The notes under the pieces: generated by a model
What the model saw: only the letters and a program-made list of their open reading frames with translations
What the model was told of the DNA's origin: nothing
Database searches by the model: none
Assembly (NCBI GenBank): GCA_002309885.1
Contig: DBYP01000005.1
Span: 1 to 48,830, forward strand
Direction: 5' to 3'
From: Verrucomicrobia bacterium UBA1183
GTDB taxonomy: Bacteria > Verrucomicrobiota > Verrucomicrobiia > Opitutales > UBA9783
DNA: 48,830 nucleotides
Part shown: piece by piece, positions 23,954 through 32,904 of the stretch
Layout of the letters: each line of letters begins with the position of its first letter
How positions within the stretch are numbered: the first letter of the stretch is position 1
Made by a program: the position numbers and the translations under genes

Positions 23954-26389
23954 TCAGTTCCCCTTCTTTTCGAATTCGAAACCGATATTACCGTCTTCTT
24001 TTAATACCAAATAAGCGGAGAAATATTTGCCGGTGCGCTTGGACTTGAATTTGTCGAGCAATTCCGTTTTTCCATTTTTGAGCAACAACTCGAACTGCTC
24101 ATTGGGGATAAGACGATTCAGCAACATTTTTGTAACGCGGAATTTGCATGGCGTTTCTTTTTGTGTATTTTCGCAAACAAACGCCGTCTCCGTTACATAA
24201 ACCTTGCCACCACAAATAGGGCACTTGCCGATAACATCAAATTTTTCTAGTTCTTCCTGCGGTATAGGCGCAACTTTGGGTTCACCAAAATTAAATTTTA
24301 CCTGATAGTCATCGTTAAGTTCCAGCGTTGCTGAGTAAGGTTTGCCAAATTTGGAAACAAATCCATCCAGAGGACCAATTTGTCGCTTTTGAACCAATTC
24401 AGCAATTTCCGCTTCGGACATTTTACGATTTCCGATAACTTTAAAGATCGAAATTTTGCCATCTTGCGACTTAAAAGCACGGAAGGTTTCTAGCATGCAT
24501 TTACCGTCAGAAGGCGATATAATTTCTGTTGGGCGATGTTCATTTTCGCTGTCTTTGAAAGCGAGTACGCTCTCCACAATTTTAGAAGACATGGTCTTGA
24601 TATCTGACATAAATTGTTCTCGGCTAAGTTGACCGTTTTGGATGAGATGAAGCCGATATTCCCATTCTCCTGTCAACGCAGGACTAGCAAGTTCCTGAAC
24701 CTTTACAGTTTTCAAAAACTCCAGCAATTGATCGGCTTTTGCGGTAGGTACGAGCTCCTTTTCTTTGCGCTCCAAATACTTGGTGCCTATAAGATTTTCG
24801 ATAATTTGAGCGCGTGTAGCGGGCGTTCCTAAGCCCTTATCCCTCATAGCTTCAGCCAATTCGTCATCTTCAACAAACTGACCCGCACGTTCCATGCTTG
24901 CCAAAAGCGTCGCTTCCGTAAATCGCGCCGGCGGTCGTGTTTCTTCGGATAAAAGCTCAAACGTTTCTGGCTTGGATTTCCCCTCGTCTTCAGGAGTAAG
25001 CGCTGGTAATCCTTCTTTAGCATCCGATTTCCGATTAACTTCGAGCCATCCAGGTTGAACAAGGACTTTGCCTTCCGTCTTAAACGTAAAATCTTCGAGG
25101 GTCGTCAAACGCGTCGTAATCGCAAACTCTGCCGCCGGGAAAAATACAGAGATAAAGCGCCGCACAACAAGATCGTACACTTTCTGTTCGCTTTCCTTCA
25201 GGTTTTTCGGCAGCGTTCCCGTTGGGATGATGGCAAAGTGATCCGAAATGGCTTTGTTATTAAAAATCACTTTCGATGCAGGATTTACCCACTTATTATC
25301 AAGGATTTTTTTCGCAAATCCCGCGTAAACTTCATCCAATTTCTGCAATGTGGCTATGCAAGTGGGCGCGTAATCTTCGGGCAAGGCTTTCGAATCTGTT
25401 CGAGGATAGGTCAGCGCTTTATGCTTTTCGTACAAAGCTTGAGCCATATCCAACGTAAATTTAGCAGAATATCCAAAACGCTGATTGCATTCCCGTTGCA
25501 ACGATGTTAAATCGAATAATTTGGGCGCGGATTGTTTCGTTGTTTTTACCGATTCGTGAACATCCCAAGAAGCGGTTAGATGCTGCTGTAATGCTTGCAG
25601 AACGCGTTCCACATCCTCTTTGTCCCAAAAACGATCGTTGCGATCTTCATCGTTCTGCTTTTTGAAGTTATTGCGCTGTAAATAGCCGTCATACACACCA
25701 TTCTTAATTGCAAAACGACCCGAGATCTTCCAAAACGGTGTAGGTTGAAATGCCTTTATAGCCTGCTCGCGCTCGCAAATAAGCGCTAATGTGGGTGTTT
25801 GAACACGTCCAACGCTTGCAATTTCCCCGCGCCGAGAACCAAACATGCGTCCCGTTACAGCGCGCGTCCCATTGATACCGACCAACCAATCAGCTTCAGA
25901 ACGGCACCGAGCAGCTGCCTCCAAGGGTTGCATACTTTCGGAGGTTCTCAGATGCTCAAAAGCCTCCCGGATGGCATCCGGTGTCATGGAGGATAACCAC
26001 AGTCGCTGTTTAGGCTTATTGCAGCTCGCAAGTTCACAAAGATACGCAAAAATAAGCTCTCCCTCTCGACCGGCATCGCAAGCATTGATGAGACTATCCA
26101 CATCTTTGCGGGACATCATCTTTTTTAAGAACTTAAAACGATCTGCGGTCTTTTCAATAGGCTTTAATAAAAACTTTTCCGGTAAAATGGGCAGATTCTT
26201 CAACGACCAATAGCGATACTTTGGATCAAAATCACCTGGCATATACAGCTCAACCAAATGCCCTAGCGCGGACGTGATAATCATGTCCTCACGCTCAAAA
26301 TAACCTTCTTTATTTTGCTTAAATTTTCCCAATGCCTTCGCCAAATCTTTAGCAACACTGGGCTTTTCGGCTATTACAAGCTGTTTCAT
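23954..26389 (-). CDS. topB: DNA topoisomerase III (type IA), TopB
   Basis: 811 aa from ATG 26389; the longer reading begins at a GTG 15 bp upstream. TOPRIM domain at the N-terminus (LVIAEKPSVAKDLAKALG; acidic DAGREGELI), the catalytic Tyr in ALTYPRTDS, and the LLASMERAGQFVEDDELAEAM and GLGTPATRAQIIENL blocks of type IA enzymes. The C-terminal part has a zinc ribbon (CPICGG..C..C) and a repeated topo C-terminal module. It decatenates DNA and resolves recombination intermediates. Transcribed alone on the minus strand. Confidence 0.95.
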   Translation of the reverse strand: MKQLVIAEKPSVAKDLAKALGKFKQNKEGYFEREDMIITSALGHLVELYMPGDFDPKYRYWSLKNLPILPEKFLLKPIEKTADRFKFLKKMMSRKDVDSLINACDAGREGELIFAYLCELASCNKPKQRLWLSSMTPDAIREAFEHLRTSESMQPLEAAARCRSEADWLVGINGTRAVTGRMFGSRRGEIASVGRVQTPTLALICEREQAIKAFQPTPFWKISGRFAIKNGVYDGYLQRNNFKKQNDEDRNDRFWDKEDVERVLQALQQHLTASWDVHESVKTTKQSAPKLFDLTSLQRECNQRFGYSAKFTLDMAQALYEKHKALTYPRTDSKALPEDYAPTCIATLQKLDEVYAGFAKKILDNKWVNPASKVIFNNKAISDHFAIIPTGTLPKNLKESEQKVYDLVVRRFISVFFPAAEFAITTRLTTLEDFTFKTEGKVLVQPGWLEVNRKSDAKEGLPALTPEDEGKSKPETFELLSEETRPPARFTEATLLASMERAGQFVEDDELAEAMRDKGLGTPATRAQIIENLIGTKYLERKEKELVPTAKADQLLEFLKTVKVQELASPALTGEWEYRLHLIQNGQLSREQFMSDIKTMSSKIVESVLAFKDSENEHRPTEIISPSDGKCMLETFRAFKSQDGKISIFKVIGNRKMSEAEIAELVQKRQIGPLDGFVSKFGKPYSATLELNDDYQVKFNFGEPKVAPIPQEELEKFDVIGKCPICGGKVYVTETAFVCENTQKETPCKFRVTKMLLNRLIPNEQFELLLKNGKTELLDKFKSKRTGKYFSAYLVLKEDGNIGFEFEKKGN

Positions 26390-26629
26390 AATCTTTAGAT
26401 GCACAACTACCGCACCTGCAAATTATTCGTAGTTCATATAAAAAATTTTTTCAAGCCAAAAAGAAATGATATTTGTAAGTTCAACTTTGGATGTAACTGA
26501 AGCCCCTTCAATGTTGAACATGCAAGCTTCTATTTTGATGAAAATTACAATTGCTACATTAAAAATCTTGCAAAATTTAGGAATAAATTATAGCGTCAAT
26601 CTTAGTTAATTTGAAAAAGGGTTTGTGAT

Positions 26630-27304
26630 ATGACGATTTATTTAGTTTGCATTATATTTCCGTTGTTCTTGGGTATTTGGGCGCAAATGCAGGTATATTC
26701 CAAGTACAGCAAATGGAGCCATGTTTTGTCGAAAGGACGCATAACGGGTGCTGAGGCAGCTCAAGCGGTTATGGAACAAGCCGGCATTCATAATGTTAAG
26801 ATTGTTTCCATTGAAGGAACTTTAACGGATCATTATGATCCCATGCATCGCCGGTTGGCATTAAGCAAAGAGAATTACTATGGAACGTCGTTAGCAGCCT
26901 TGGGGGTTGCGGCACATGAAGCAGGACACGCGATTCAACACAAGCAAGCTTATGCGCCATTACAATTACGTTCGGCGCTGATTCCGATTACGAATGTGGC
27001 TTGCCAAATGTTGCCGTGGATTATCATCGGTGGTTTCTTCCTGGGAATTTTTGGCCTAATAAAGCTAGCTGTTTGGATTTATCTCATTTTGGCTATTTTT
27101 CAATTGGTAACACTGCCGGTGGAATTTGACGCCAGTGCACGTGCAAAAAAGATTCTGGTACAATTGTCTATCGTCGATCATGAAGAATCGCGTGGTGTTT
27201 GCGAAACTCTGGATGCGGCTGCAATGACCTATGTTGCTGCCTTCGTGGCTTCTTTGGGGCAGCTGTTGTATTATTTCTTGCTTTCGAGGAGAAACAATGA
27301 TTGA
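26630..27304 (+). CDS. Membrane zinc metallopeptidase, YugP family
   Basis: 224 aa. One N-terminal membrane segment, the zinc-binding HEAGHAIQH near residue 100, and two or three further hydrophobic segments. The family block HYDPMHRRLALSKENYYGTSLAALGVAAHEAGHA and the later LPVEFDASARAKKIL (third ligand Glu) identify the YugP group. Its substrate is not known in any bacterium I can name. It overlaps the Nudix gene by 8 bp, so the two form an operon. The 240-bp upstream spacer has no clear promoter I would defend. Confidence 0.9.
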   Translation: MTIYLVCIIFPLFLGIWAQMQVYSKYSKWSHVLSKGRITGAEAAQAVMEQAGIHNVKIVSIEGTLTDHYDPMHRRLALSKENYYGTSLAALGVAAHEAGHAIQHKQAYAPLQLRSALIPITNVACQMLPWIIIGGFFLGIFGLIKLAVWIYLILAIFQLVTLPVEFDASARAKKILVQLSIVDHEESRGVCETLDAAAMTYVAAFVASLGQLLYYFLLSRRNND

Positions 27305-27884
27305 CACATGGTTTAGCCATCAAGAAAAACCTCCTAAATGGGATATCACGTCCAAGCAGTTACTGCACGACAACCCTATTTGGGGCGTTTATCGTTACCA
27401 AGGGCATCATCCCGATGGTCGTAAGTATGATTTTTTTGTACTTAACAATCGAAAAGATTGGATTCAATGCTTGGCGCTTACAGAGCATAATGAACTCATA
27501 CTCGTAAGTCAATATCGAGCCGGAACTGATGATATTACACTGGAATTGCCCGGTGGCGGTATTGAAACGGATGAGTCGGTTGAGCAGGCTGCTTTTCGTG
27601 AACTTAGGGAGGAAACCGGTTTTTCAGGCGATCATTCGGTGCTTTTATGCGACTGCTGTGCCAATCCGGCAATACAAACCACGCGTGTTTATTTCTATCT
27701 GATCCGAAATTGTAAAAAACTTTACGATACCCAGTTCGATGTCGCCGAAGATTTACGTACCCATCTGCTGCCCTTAGATAAGCTGGATGAAGTTATCGAG
27801 CAAGGAACCTTCCAAAGCGGAATCACATTGGCCGGCGTGCTATGTTTACAGCGCTGGCTGCTGAAGCAGAAACAAGCACTTTAG
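27297..27884 (+). CDS. Nudix hydrolase (ADP-ribose pyrophosphatase-like)
   Basis: 195 aa from ATG 27297, which has GAGGAG six bases upstream; the longer upstream reading is inside the peptidase gene. The complete Nudix box is visible: GGIETDESVEQAAFRELREE then TGF. The N-terminal strand pattern (WGVYRYQGHHPDGRKYDFFVL) and the SQYRAG block resemble ADP-ribose or nucleoside-diphosphate-sugar pyrophosphatases. Substrate inferred only at family level. Coupled to the YugP-type peptidase. Confidence 0.9.
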   Translation: MIDTWFSHQEKPPKWDITSKQLLHDNPIWGVYRYQGHHPDGRKYDFFVLNNRKDWIQCLALTEHNELILVSQYRAGTDDITLELPGGGIETDESVEQAAFRELREETGFSGDHSVLLCDCCANPAIQTTRVYFYLIRNCKKLYDTQFDVAEDLRTHLLPLDKLDEVIEQGTFQSGITLAGVLCLQRWLLKQKQAL

Positions 27885-27997
27885 CTAAAGATTGCAAATT
27901 TGGATAGACGGACTTTAATATTGGGTGAAACCTTACAGAGTCTGGATCTTTAATTAAAAAAATGGGATAAAAATTTCTAAAGGCCAAAGGTGGTGAT

Positions 27998-29395
27998 TTA
28001 CCCTTTTGTCTCGCATAAGGCGTACTGTTTGAGTTTATTGCTCAGAGTACGTGTGCTAATGTCGAGAAGGCCGGCGGCTTTGGTGCGATTGCCGTGAGTG
28101 GCTTCGAGGACTCGTAAAATGTGCCGTTTTTCCACAGTCTCGAGATTTACCAACGGCTCTTCTTGAGATGGGGTGGATGCTGTTTCACCTGCGGTATCCG
28201 AAATTTCAATTACTGGATTGGCGGATAAATTAAGCGCATTGGGGAATATCCATTCTTGACCATTGGACAGTATAATAGCACGCTCTATGGAGTTTTGAAG
28301 CTCGCGAACGTTTCCAGGCCAACGATGCGCCATAAGAGCGCTTTTGGCTTCAGCCGAAAACCCTTTTAGTTGGATACCATGTTTCCGCATATAGCGTTTT
28401 AAAAAGAAATCCGACAGCAACAAAATATCATCGCCACGTTCCCGCAACGGTGGAATTTCTATGGGGAAAACGTTTAGTCGGTAGTATAAATCCTCACGGA
28501 AGTCGCCCTTCAAAACAGATTGGCGCAGATCTCGATTGGTAGAAGCGATAACGCGGACATTAACTTTGAGCGTCTTGGTTCCACCCACACGCTCAAATTC
28601 TTTTTCTTGAAGCACACGCAACAATTTTGCCTGGAGATGGGGCGAGATTTCCGCAATTTCATCCAGTAAAATCGTACCGTTATTGGCAAGTTCGAAACGT
28701 CCCAGACGCCGCTGTATCGCATTGGTAAAGGCGCCTTTTTCATGTCCAAAGAATTCGCTCTCAATTAAATTTTCTGCAATAGCCGCACAATTTACTGTGA
28801 TGTAGGGATTGCTAGCTAAATGGCTTTGTCGATGAATTTCGTGGGCAACCAACTCCTTACCGGTACCATTCTCGCCGGTAATCAAGACGGTAGCTTCCGT
28901 GGTAGCTACCTTGGTAATCAACGAACGGATATGCTTTATAGCAGGGCTTTCTCCCAACAAACCAACGCTTTCTTCGTCATTAACCTGCGATGAAAAGAAT
29001 TGGTTTACCTTCATCAAATGGAAGAAAGATTCCGCTTTTTGCAAAACGACATCAATTTCCTGCAGTGAGAAAGGTTTTATAATGTAATCAAAAGCTCCCA
29101 ACTTCATGCAAGCAACGGCGGATTCTATGGATCCGTAACCTGTGATAACAACGGTTAACGGCTTTTCAGCAGAATCTGGAAGCGAATTAAAGTGTTTCAG
29201 TAATTGTTTGCCGTCGCCATCCGGGAGTCTTACATCCAAGAAAACTAAATCGAAATTATCCTTCGCAAGTAGGTTTTCTGCGGCTGATAGAGTAGATGCC
29301 GAAGCAACGGTATAGCGATTGCAGCGCAGCTGTTCTTCCAGTGACTTGCGTATCACCAATTCATCGTCAACAATCAAAACTTTATCAAATTGCAT
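27998..29395 (-). CDS. Sigma-54-dependent response regulator, NtrC family
   Basis: 465 aa from ATG 29395, preceded by AGGGGA; the ORF's 20 upstream codons look non-coding. Receiver domain (phospho-acceptor D54 in LVFLDVRLPDG, Lys in IIKPFS), AAA+ domain with Walker A TGENGTGKE (~174-181), sigma-54 contact loop GAFTNA (221-226) instead of the usual GAFTGA, Walker B TILLDEIAEI, arginine-finger region, and a C-terminal Fis-type helix-turn-helix (NRTKAAGLLDISTRTLSNKL). It activates sigma-54 promoters when phosphorylated. No histidine kinase is adjacent, so it is an orphan regulator. Pili and flagella are common targets in this family. Confidence 0.93.
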   Translation of the reverse strand: MQFDKVLIVDDELVIRKSLEEQLRCNRYTVASASTLSAAENLLAKDNFDLVFLDVRLPDGDGKQLLKHFNSLPDSAEKPLTVVITGYGSIESAVACMKLGAFDYIIKPFSLQEIDVVLQKAESFFHLMKVNQFFSSQVNDEESVGLLGESPAIKHIRSLITKVATTEATVLITGENGTGKELVAHEIHRQSHLASNPYITVNCAAIAENLIESEFFGHEKGAFTNAIQRRLGRFELANNGTILLDEIAEISPHLQAKLLRVLQEKEFERVGGTKTLKVNVRVIASTNRDLRQSVLKGDFREDLYYRLNVFPIEIPPLRERGDDILLLSDFFLKRYMRKHGIQLKGFSAEAKSALMAHRWPGNVRELQNSIERAIILSNGQEWIFPNALNLSANPVIEISDTAGETASTPSQEEPLVNLETVEKRHILRVLEATHGNRTKAAGLLDISTRTLSNKLKQYALCETKG

Positions 29396-29531
29396 TGTGC
29401 GTCCCCTACAGTTCAATTCTATTAATATACTATAACATGTTGGAAAAATTTTCAACCTTTTTATTGCTTTAGAAAAATTTTCCTTTCCTAAACAGGTTGT
29501 TTACTCATAAAAACACCGCGTCTAACTGATT

Positions 29532-29560
29532 TTGACAGTATAAGATTGAGTTTTTATTCA
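29532..29560 (+). promoter_or_regulatory. Possible sigma-70 promoter for the MFS-nth pair
   Basis: TTGACA at 29532-29537 and TATTCA at 29555-29560, 17 bp apart, about 22 bp before the MFS start codon. The -10 matches only in its first half. Confidence 0.35.
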
Positions 29561-29582
29561 AAATAACTTTGTATAGAAGAAC

Positions 29583-30785
29583 ATGAATCTTGGTTGGTTT
29601 ATTTTGCTGATTATAACGCTGATTGAAGGCTTAGCCGGATTCGGACGTACCACAGCATTAAGTCCTTTTTTGAAAGATTTATGCCATGATCTATCATTAA
29701 CCACAGCACAAATCAGTGGTGCTTACACGTTAGCCAACCTATTCGCTGGTTTTTTCCTACCCAAAATTGGATTTTCCTATGACAACAAAAGTCCCGTGCA
29801 TTTTATGCGATTCTATGTATGTGTGTTTGGCGCTGCATTTATCGTATTGAGCATGCTAAAATTCTTAGAATTGCATGCTTTTTTTAATTTTTGCTTATTC
29901 GCATTGGGATTCGCAGCCATCCGAGCATCGGTACATGCTTATGCCGTTGTAGGACGTTCCACAACTGCCGTCTGGTTTGATAAAAATCGAGGCATTGCAG
30001 CTGCAACCTCTTGTTTTATTTTATCCACGATTGCCTCTGCTGTGCCATGGTTAAATTTCCAAATACATAAACATTACGAATGGTTCCAAGTTTGGTTAGT
30101 GATTGGCATATTTTGGATTGTATTGCTGTTTGGGTTCTGTAATTTTATTAAGAAACCTTCTCATTGCACAACCAAGGATAAGAGGCCCGTCAAGAAAGTA
30201 CGTGGCGATTTTATAAAAAAGCCGGTCTTTTGGATTATCATGGCAGCATTGTTCCTGAAAGCTTTTCAAAATACAGGTGTAGCCTTTCACCTTATTCCCA
30301 TGTGTGAAGATTTTGGAGCCAATCCTGAGCTTGTGGTGCAAAGTCTTATCTTGGTATCTATTATAACCAACGTAATGACCTTTTTATGTGGATATTATTT
30401 CAATAAAATTGGCAGCAAATATTCGCTGTTTTTATTCTTGTTCTTGGATTGTTTTTATGTGTTCTGTTTGAAAAACATTGCCAACACTTACGCTTTATGG
30501 GGATTTATCCTCGTTGCTGGGTGCTATTGGGGCATGAATCAGATTGTCACCTATATGGTTTTACCCAACATTTTTGGCACAAAGTACATAGGAACTATCA
30601 ACGGTTGGGCCTCCAGCTGTATGTGCTTGGGAAGTTCTTTGGGGCCCTTTATCATCGGCTTGATAAAGGAATTTTCCTCCTATAGCGTAGCCCTCATATC
30701 CCTTATGGTCGCTGCTAATGCGCTCCTGATTATGGGGCTTCTATTTCATAATAAAATGCAACCTTTGGCCGATGTATGCGAATAG
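29583..30785 (+). CDS. Major facilitator superfamily transporter
   Basis: 400 aa, about 12 hydrophobic segments in two halves separated by a basic loop (KKPSHCTTKDKRPVKKVRGDF). The loop between helices 2 and 3 (LPKIGFSYDNKS) and the second-half equivalent (FNKIGSKYSLF) resemble MFS signature loops. Similar in build to oxalate/monocarboxylate-type or unknown MFS carriers; the substrate is not inferable. The last 10 bp overlap nth. Confidence 0.85.
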   Translation: MNLGWFILLIITLIEGLAGFGRTTALSPFLKDLCHDLSLTTAQISGAYTLANLFAGFFLPKIGFSYDNKSPVHFMRFYVCVFGAAFIVLSMLKFLELHAFFNFCLFALGFAAIRASVHAYAVVGRSTTAVWFDKNRGIAAATSCFILSTIASAVPWLNFQIHKHYEWFQVWLVIGIFWIVLLFGFCNFIKKPSHCTTKDKRPVKKVRGDFIKKPVFWIIMAALFLKAFQNTGVAFHLIPMCEDFGANPELVVQSLILVSIITNVMTFLCGYYFNKIGSKYSLFLFLFLDCFYVFCLKNIANTYALWGFILVAGCYWGMNQIVTYMVLPNIFGTKYIGTINGWASSCMCLGSSLGPFIIGLIKEFSSYSVALISLMVAANALLIMGLLFHNKMQPLADVCE

Positions 30786-31405
30786 AAGAACGTATCAATA
30801 TCATCACGCGAATTCTGGACAACCATTATCCTCATCCGCAAGCCTCTTTGGAATACACAACCCCATTTACACTGCTTATCGCTACCCTACTTTCGGCTCA
30901 ATGTCATGATGAACAGGTCAATCGTGTAACGCCCGAATTATTCAAGCTTGCCAATACGCCACAAAAAATGGCTTCGCTATCCGAAAAAACCATCGGTAAA
31001 ATCATCTATTCATGCGGTTTTTACCACACGAAAGCACATTATATTCGCGAACTTTCGGAACAATTATGTACGCTTCATAATGGCGTTGTACCGAACACTT
31101 TTGAAGCACTCGAAAAACTTTCCGGCGTTGGTCATAAAACCGCTTCTGTTGTTTTAGGTCACGCTTTTGGTATTCCTGCATTCCCGGTAGATACTCATAT
31201 CCGCCGATTAGCCATAAAGTGGCACTTAAGCCCCGGCCCTTCGGTCGAACGTGTCGAACGCGATTTGAAACAGATTTTTCCCGAAAATACCTGGTTTAAA
31301 CGTCACATTCAAATCATCTCTTTCGGTCGCCAATTCTGTAACCGCCAAGCCTGTCGCCCTAACCATCTTTGCGAAATCTGCTCCGCATTAAATGGTGTAT
31401 CTTGA
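30776..31405 (+). CDS. nth: Endonuclease III (DNA glycosylase/AP lyase)
   Basis: 209 aa base-excision repair enzyme for oxidised pyrimidines. Helix-hairpin-helix LSGVGHKTASVVL carries the catalytic Lys, followed by FPVDTHIRR with the catalytic Asp; LLSAQCHDEQVNRV is the conserved N-terminal block. Four C-terminal Cys are present (FCNRQAC..LCEIC), but spaced C-x4-C-x5-C-x2-C rather than the classical C-x6-C-x2-C-x5-C, so the iron-sulphur site is rearranged. Starts inside the MFS gene. Confidence 0.94.
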   Translation: MRIEERINIITRILDNHYPHPQASLEYTTPFTLLIATLLSAQCHDEQVNRVTPELFKLANTPQKMASLSEKTIGKIIYSCGFYHTKAHYIRELSEQLCTLHNGVVPNTFEALEKLSGVGHKTASVVLGHAFGIPAFPVDTHIRRLAIKWHLSPGPSVERVERDLKQIFPENTWFKRHIQIISFGRQFCNRQACRPNHLCEICSALNGVS

Positions 31406-31440
31406 AAGGTAAATACTAAAATATAAGAGAATAAAATCGC

Positions 31441-31584
31441 AAGGAAACTTTTTGGGAAAAGTTCCCTTAAACCCTCAAAAACTTTTCCTTATTTTGCAAC
31501 ACTGTTGCAAGATGACTGAGGTTCAGGGCATCTAACCTGCTTTTAAGGAAGTTTGAGGGATTTTTTACAAAAAATCCCTCAAAA
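31441..31584 (-). repeat. Composite hairpin repeat, copy R7 (long form, reverse)
   Basis: Between the convergent nth and J-domain genes. Hairpin C has loop ACT. Hairpin D is the most degraded of all copies (CAGG..CCTG only). Hairpin A is a near-perfect TTGAGGGATTTTTT inverted repeat. Confidence 0.9.
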
Positions 31585-31614
31585 TTGCAACCTACCAACT
31601 TATGTAGGTCCGTC

Positions 31615-32166
31615 CTAAATTATACCGGCGGATTCCAGATACTTATTCAGACCGATAAATCCCGCGACCAGCATTGCGACAAATGTTACGTATTTGGCAA
31701 TGACCAGCAATTTGAAACATAATTGACCTAATTGAAGCGTAGGACAGATGAGTAGGGCTATAAATCCGCATAGGACGATGAGAGCCCCCACTCCCAGGCA
31801 TCCGTAGCCGAAGTAAGTCCAGCTTTTGTCTTTGGCTTCCATAGGGCAATGATGTTCGTATTGTTGCTTCGTCTTGCGAAATGCGCGACTATGTGCACAA
31901 TAAGCAATAATCTTGCGATCTACGGTATCTGAAATGACTCCTTCACTTGCTTCCGAAAGCATCTGCTGTCGTTGCAATTGCTTTCGTTTTTTGGAATCGG
32001 ACAAAAAATCATAAGCTTCTTGTATGCCCGCGAAATGTTTAGCAAAAAACGGATCGCCGCCATTCAGGTCGGGATGGAATTTCTTTGCCAATTTCCGATA
32101 CGCCTCTTGGATGTCTTCTTGCGAAGCATCCTCGGTTATCCCCAAGATCTCGTAGTAATTTTTCAT
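31615..32166 (-). CDS. J-domain (DnaJ-like) membrane protein
   Basis: 183 aa. An N-terminal J domain (MKNYYEILGITEDASQEDI..) carries the HPD motif (FHPDLNGGD) that stimulates DnaK. A linker with Cys/His (~95-115) follows, then two C-terminal transmembrane segments (CLGVGALIVLCGFIALLIC; LLVIAKYVTFVAMLVAGFIG). It lacks the Gly/Phe and zinc domains of true DnaJ, so it is a membrane-tethered co-chaperone. It overlaps the upstream 217-aa gene by 4 bp and is probably coupled to it. Confidence 0.85.
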   Translation of the reverse strand: MKNYYEILGITEDASQEDIQEAYRKLAKKFHPDLNGGDPFFAKHFAGIQEAYDFLSDSKKRKQLQRQQMLSEASEGVISDTVDRKIIAYCAHSRAFRKTKQQYEHHCPMEAKDKSWTYFGYGCLGVGALIVLCGFIALLICPTLQLGQLCFKLLVIAKYVTFVAMLVAGFIGLNKYLESAGII

Positions 32167-32816
32167 CTGAAAACCAGTTCTGCGATATCTTCTAACGGCA
32201 CTTTCGGATCATGTCGCGTGCCTCGTTTAATACATCCCCAAGCATTTCTTAACTCGAATGTCCATTGCAATGCTCGCTTCATTTCAAACAAGAAAGAAGG
32301 TACGAAGTTTTGGGCTCCTGTTTCGAAATGTTCTGCATATTGCTCCAATTGACACAATTGAGATTTATTGAAAAATCGCATAGCCTCTAGGAAAGCAATT
32401 TGCACGGCTTGTTCAGCACACAGGAACGTATTGAGTTCAATCGGTCGTAAGATTTTTTCTATATAATTATCAGATTCCGCCTTACCCGCCAAAATGCCGT
32501 TCAAATACTGTTGCAGCTGTTCGCGTAAATGTTTCCATGCATGTAGTTGAAAAACCTCTTTCGATTTTACAACGCAAACGCTACGCTTGCTGCCAAAACA
32601 CCGAAATTTTTTTAGATGTTTCAGTATACTTTTTAAAAAGTTTTTCATTTTTATAGCGATATCCTCCTCCACCGGACGATAGTGAACGATAATTTTATTG
32701 GGTAACAAGGGTATAATGTGAGACACCTCCTCTATTTGCATTTTTCGGAACAAGCGTTTTGCCGCCTGTTGCTGTTTTTTATATGCAGGAATATCTGAAA
32801 GCAGGTGTCGTGTCAT
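32163..32816 (-). CDS. Conserved-looking hypothetical protein, coupled to the J-domain gene
   Basis: 217 aa, no family recognised. The start is supported by a near-perfect Shine-Dalgarno (GGAGGTGA) six bases before the ATG. The protein is soluble, basic and helical, with several Cys, no signal peptide and no membrane segment. Its gene overlaps the J-domain gene by 4 bp, so the two products may work together, for example as a client or adaptor. That is inference from gene order only. Confidence 0.8.
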   Translation of the reverse strand: MTRHLLSDIPAYKKQQQAAKRLFRKMQIEEVSHIIPLLPNKIIVHYRPVEEDIAIKMKNFLKSILKHLKKFRCFGSKRSVCVVKSKEVFQLHAWKHLREQLQQYLNGILAGKAESDNYIEKILRPIELNTFLCAEQAVQIAFLEAMRFFNKSQLCQLEQYAEHFETGAQNFVPSFLFEMKRALQWTFELRNAWGCIKRGTRHDPKVPLEDIAELVFR

Positions 32817-32904
32817 TGTTCACCTCCTTGCGAGCAAATTACTAACTTACCAGCTTTTCTTATATTCACACCTTAAGAAAAGCATTTATTGTGCCAAAAA
32901 GCGC

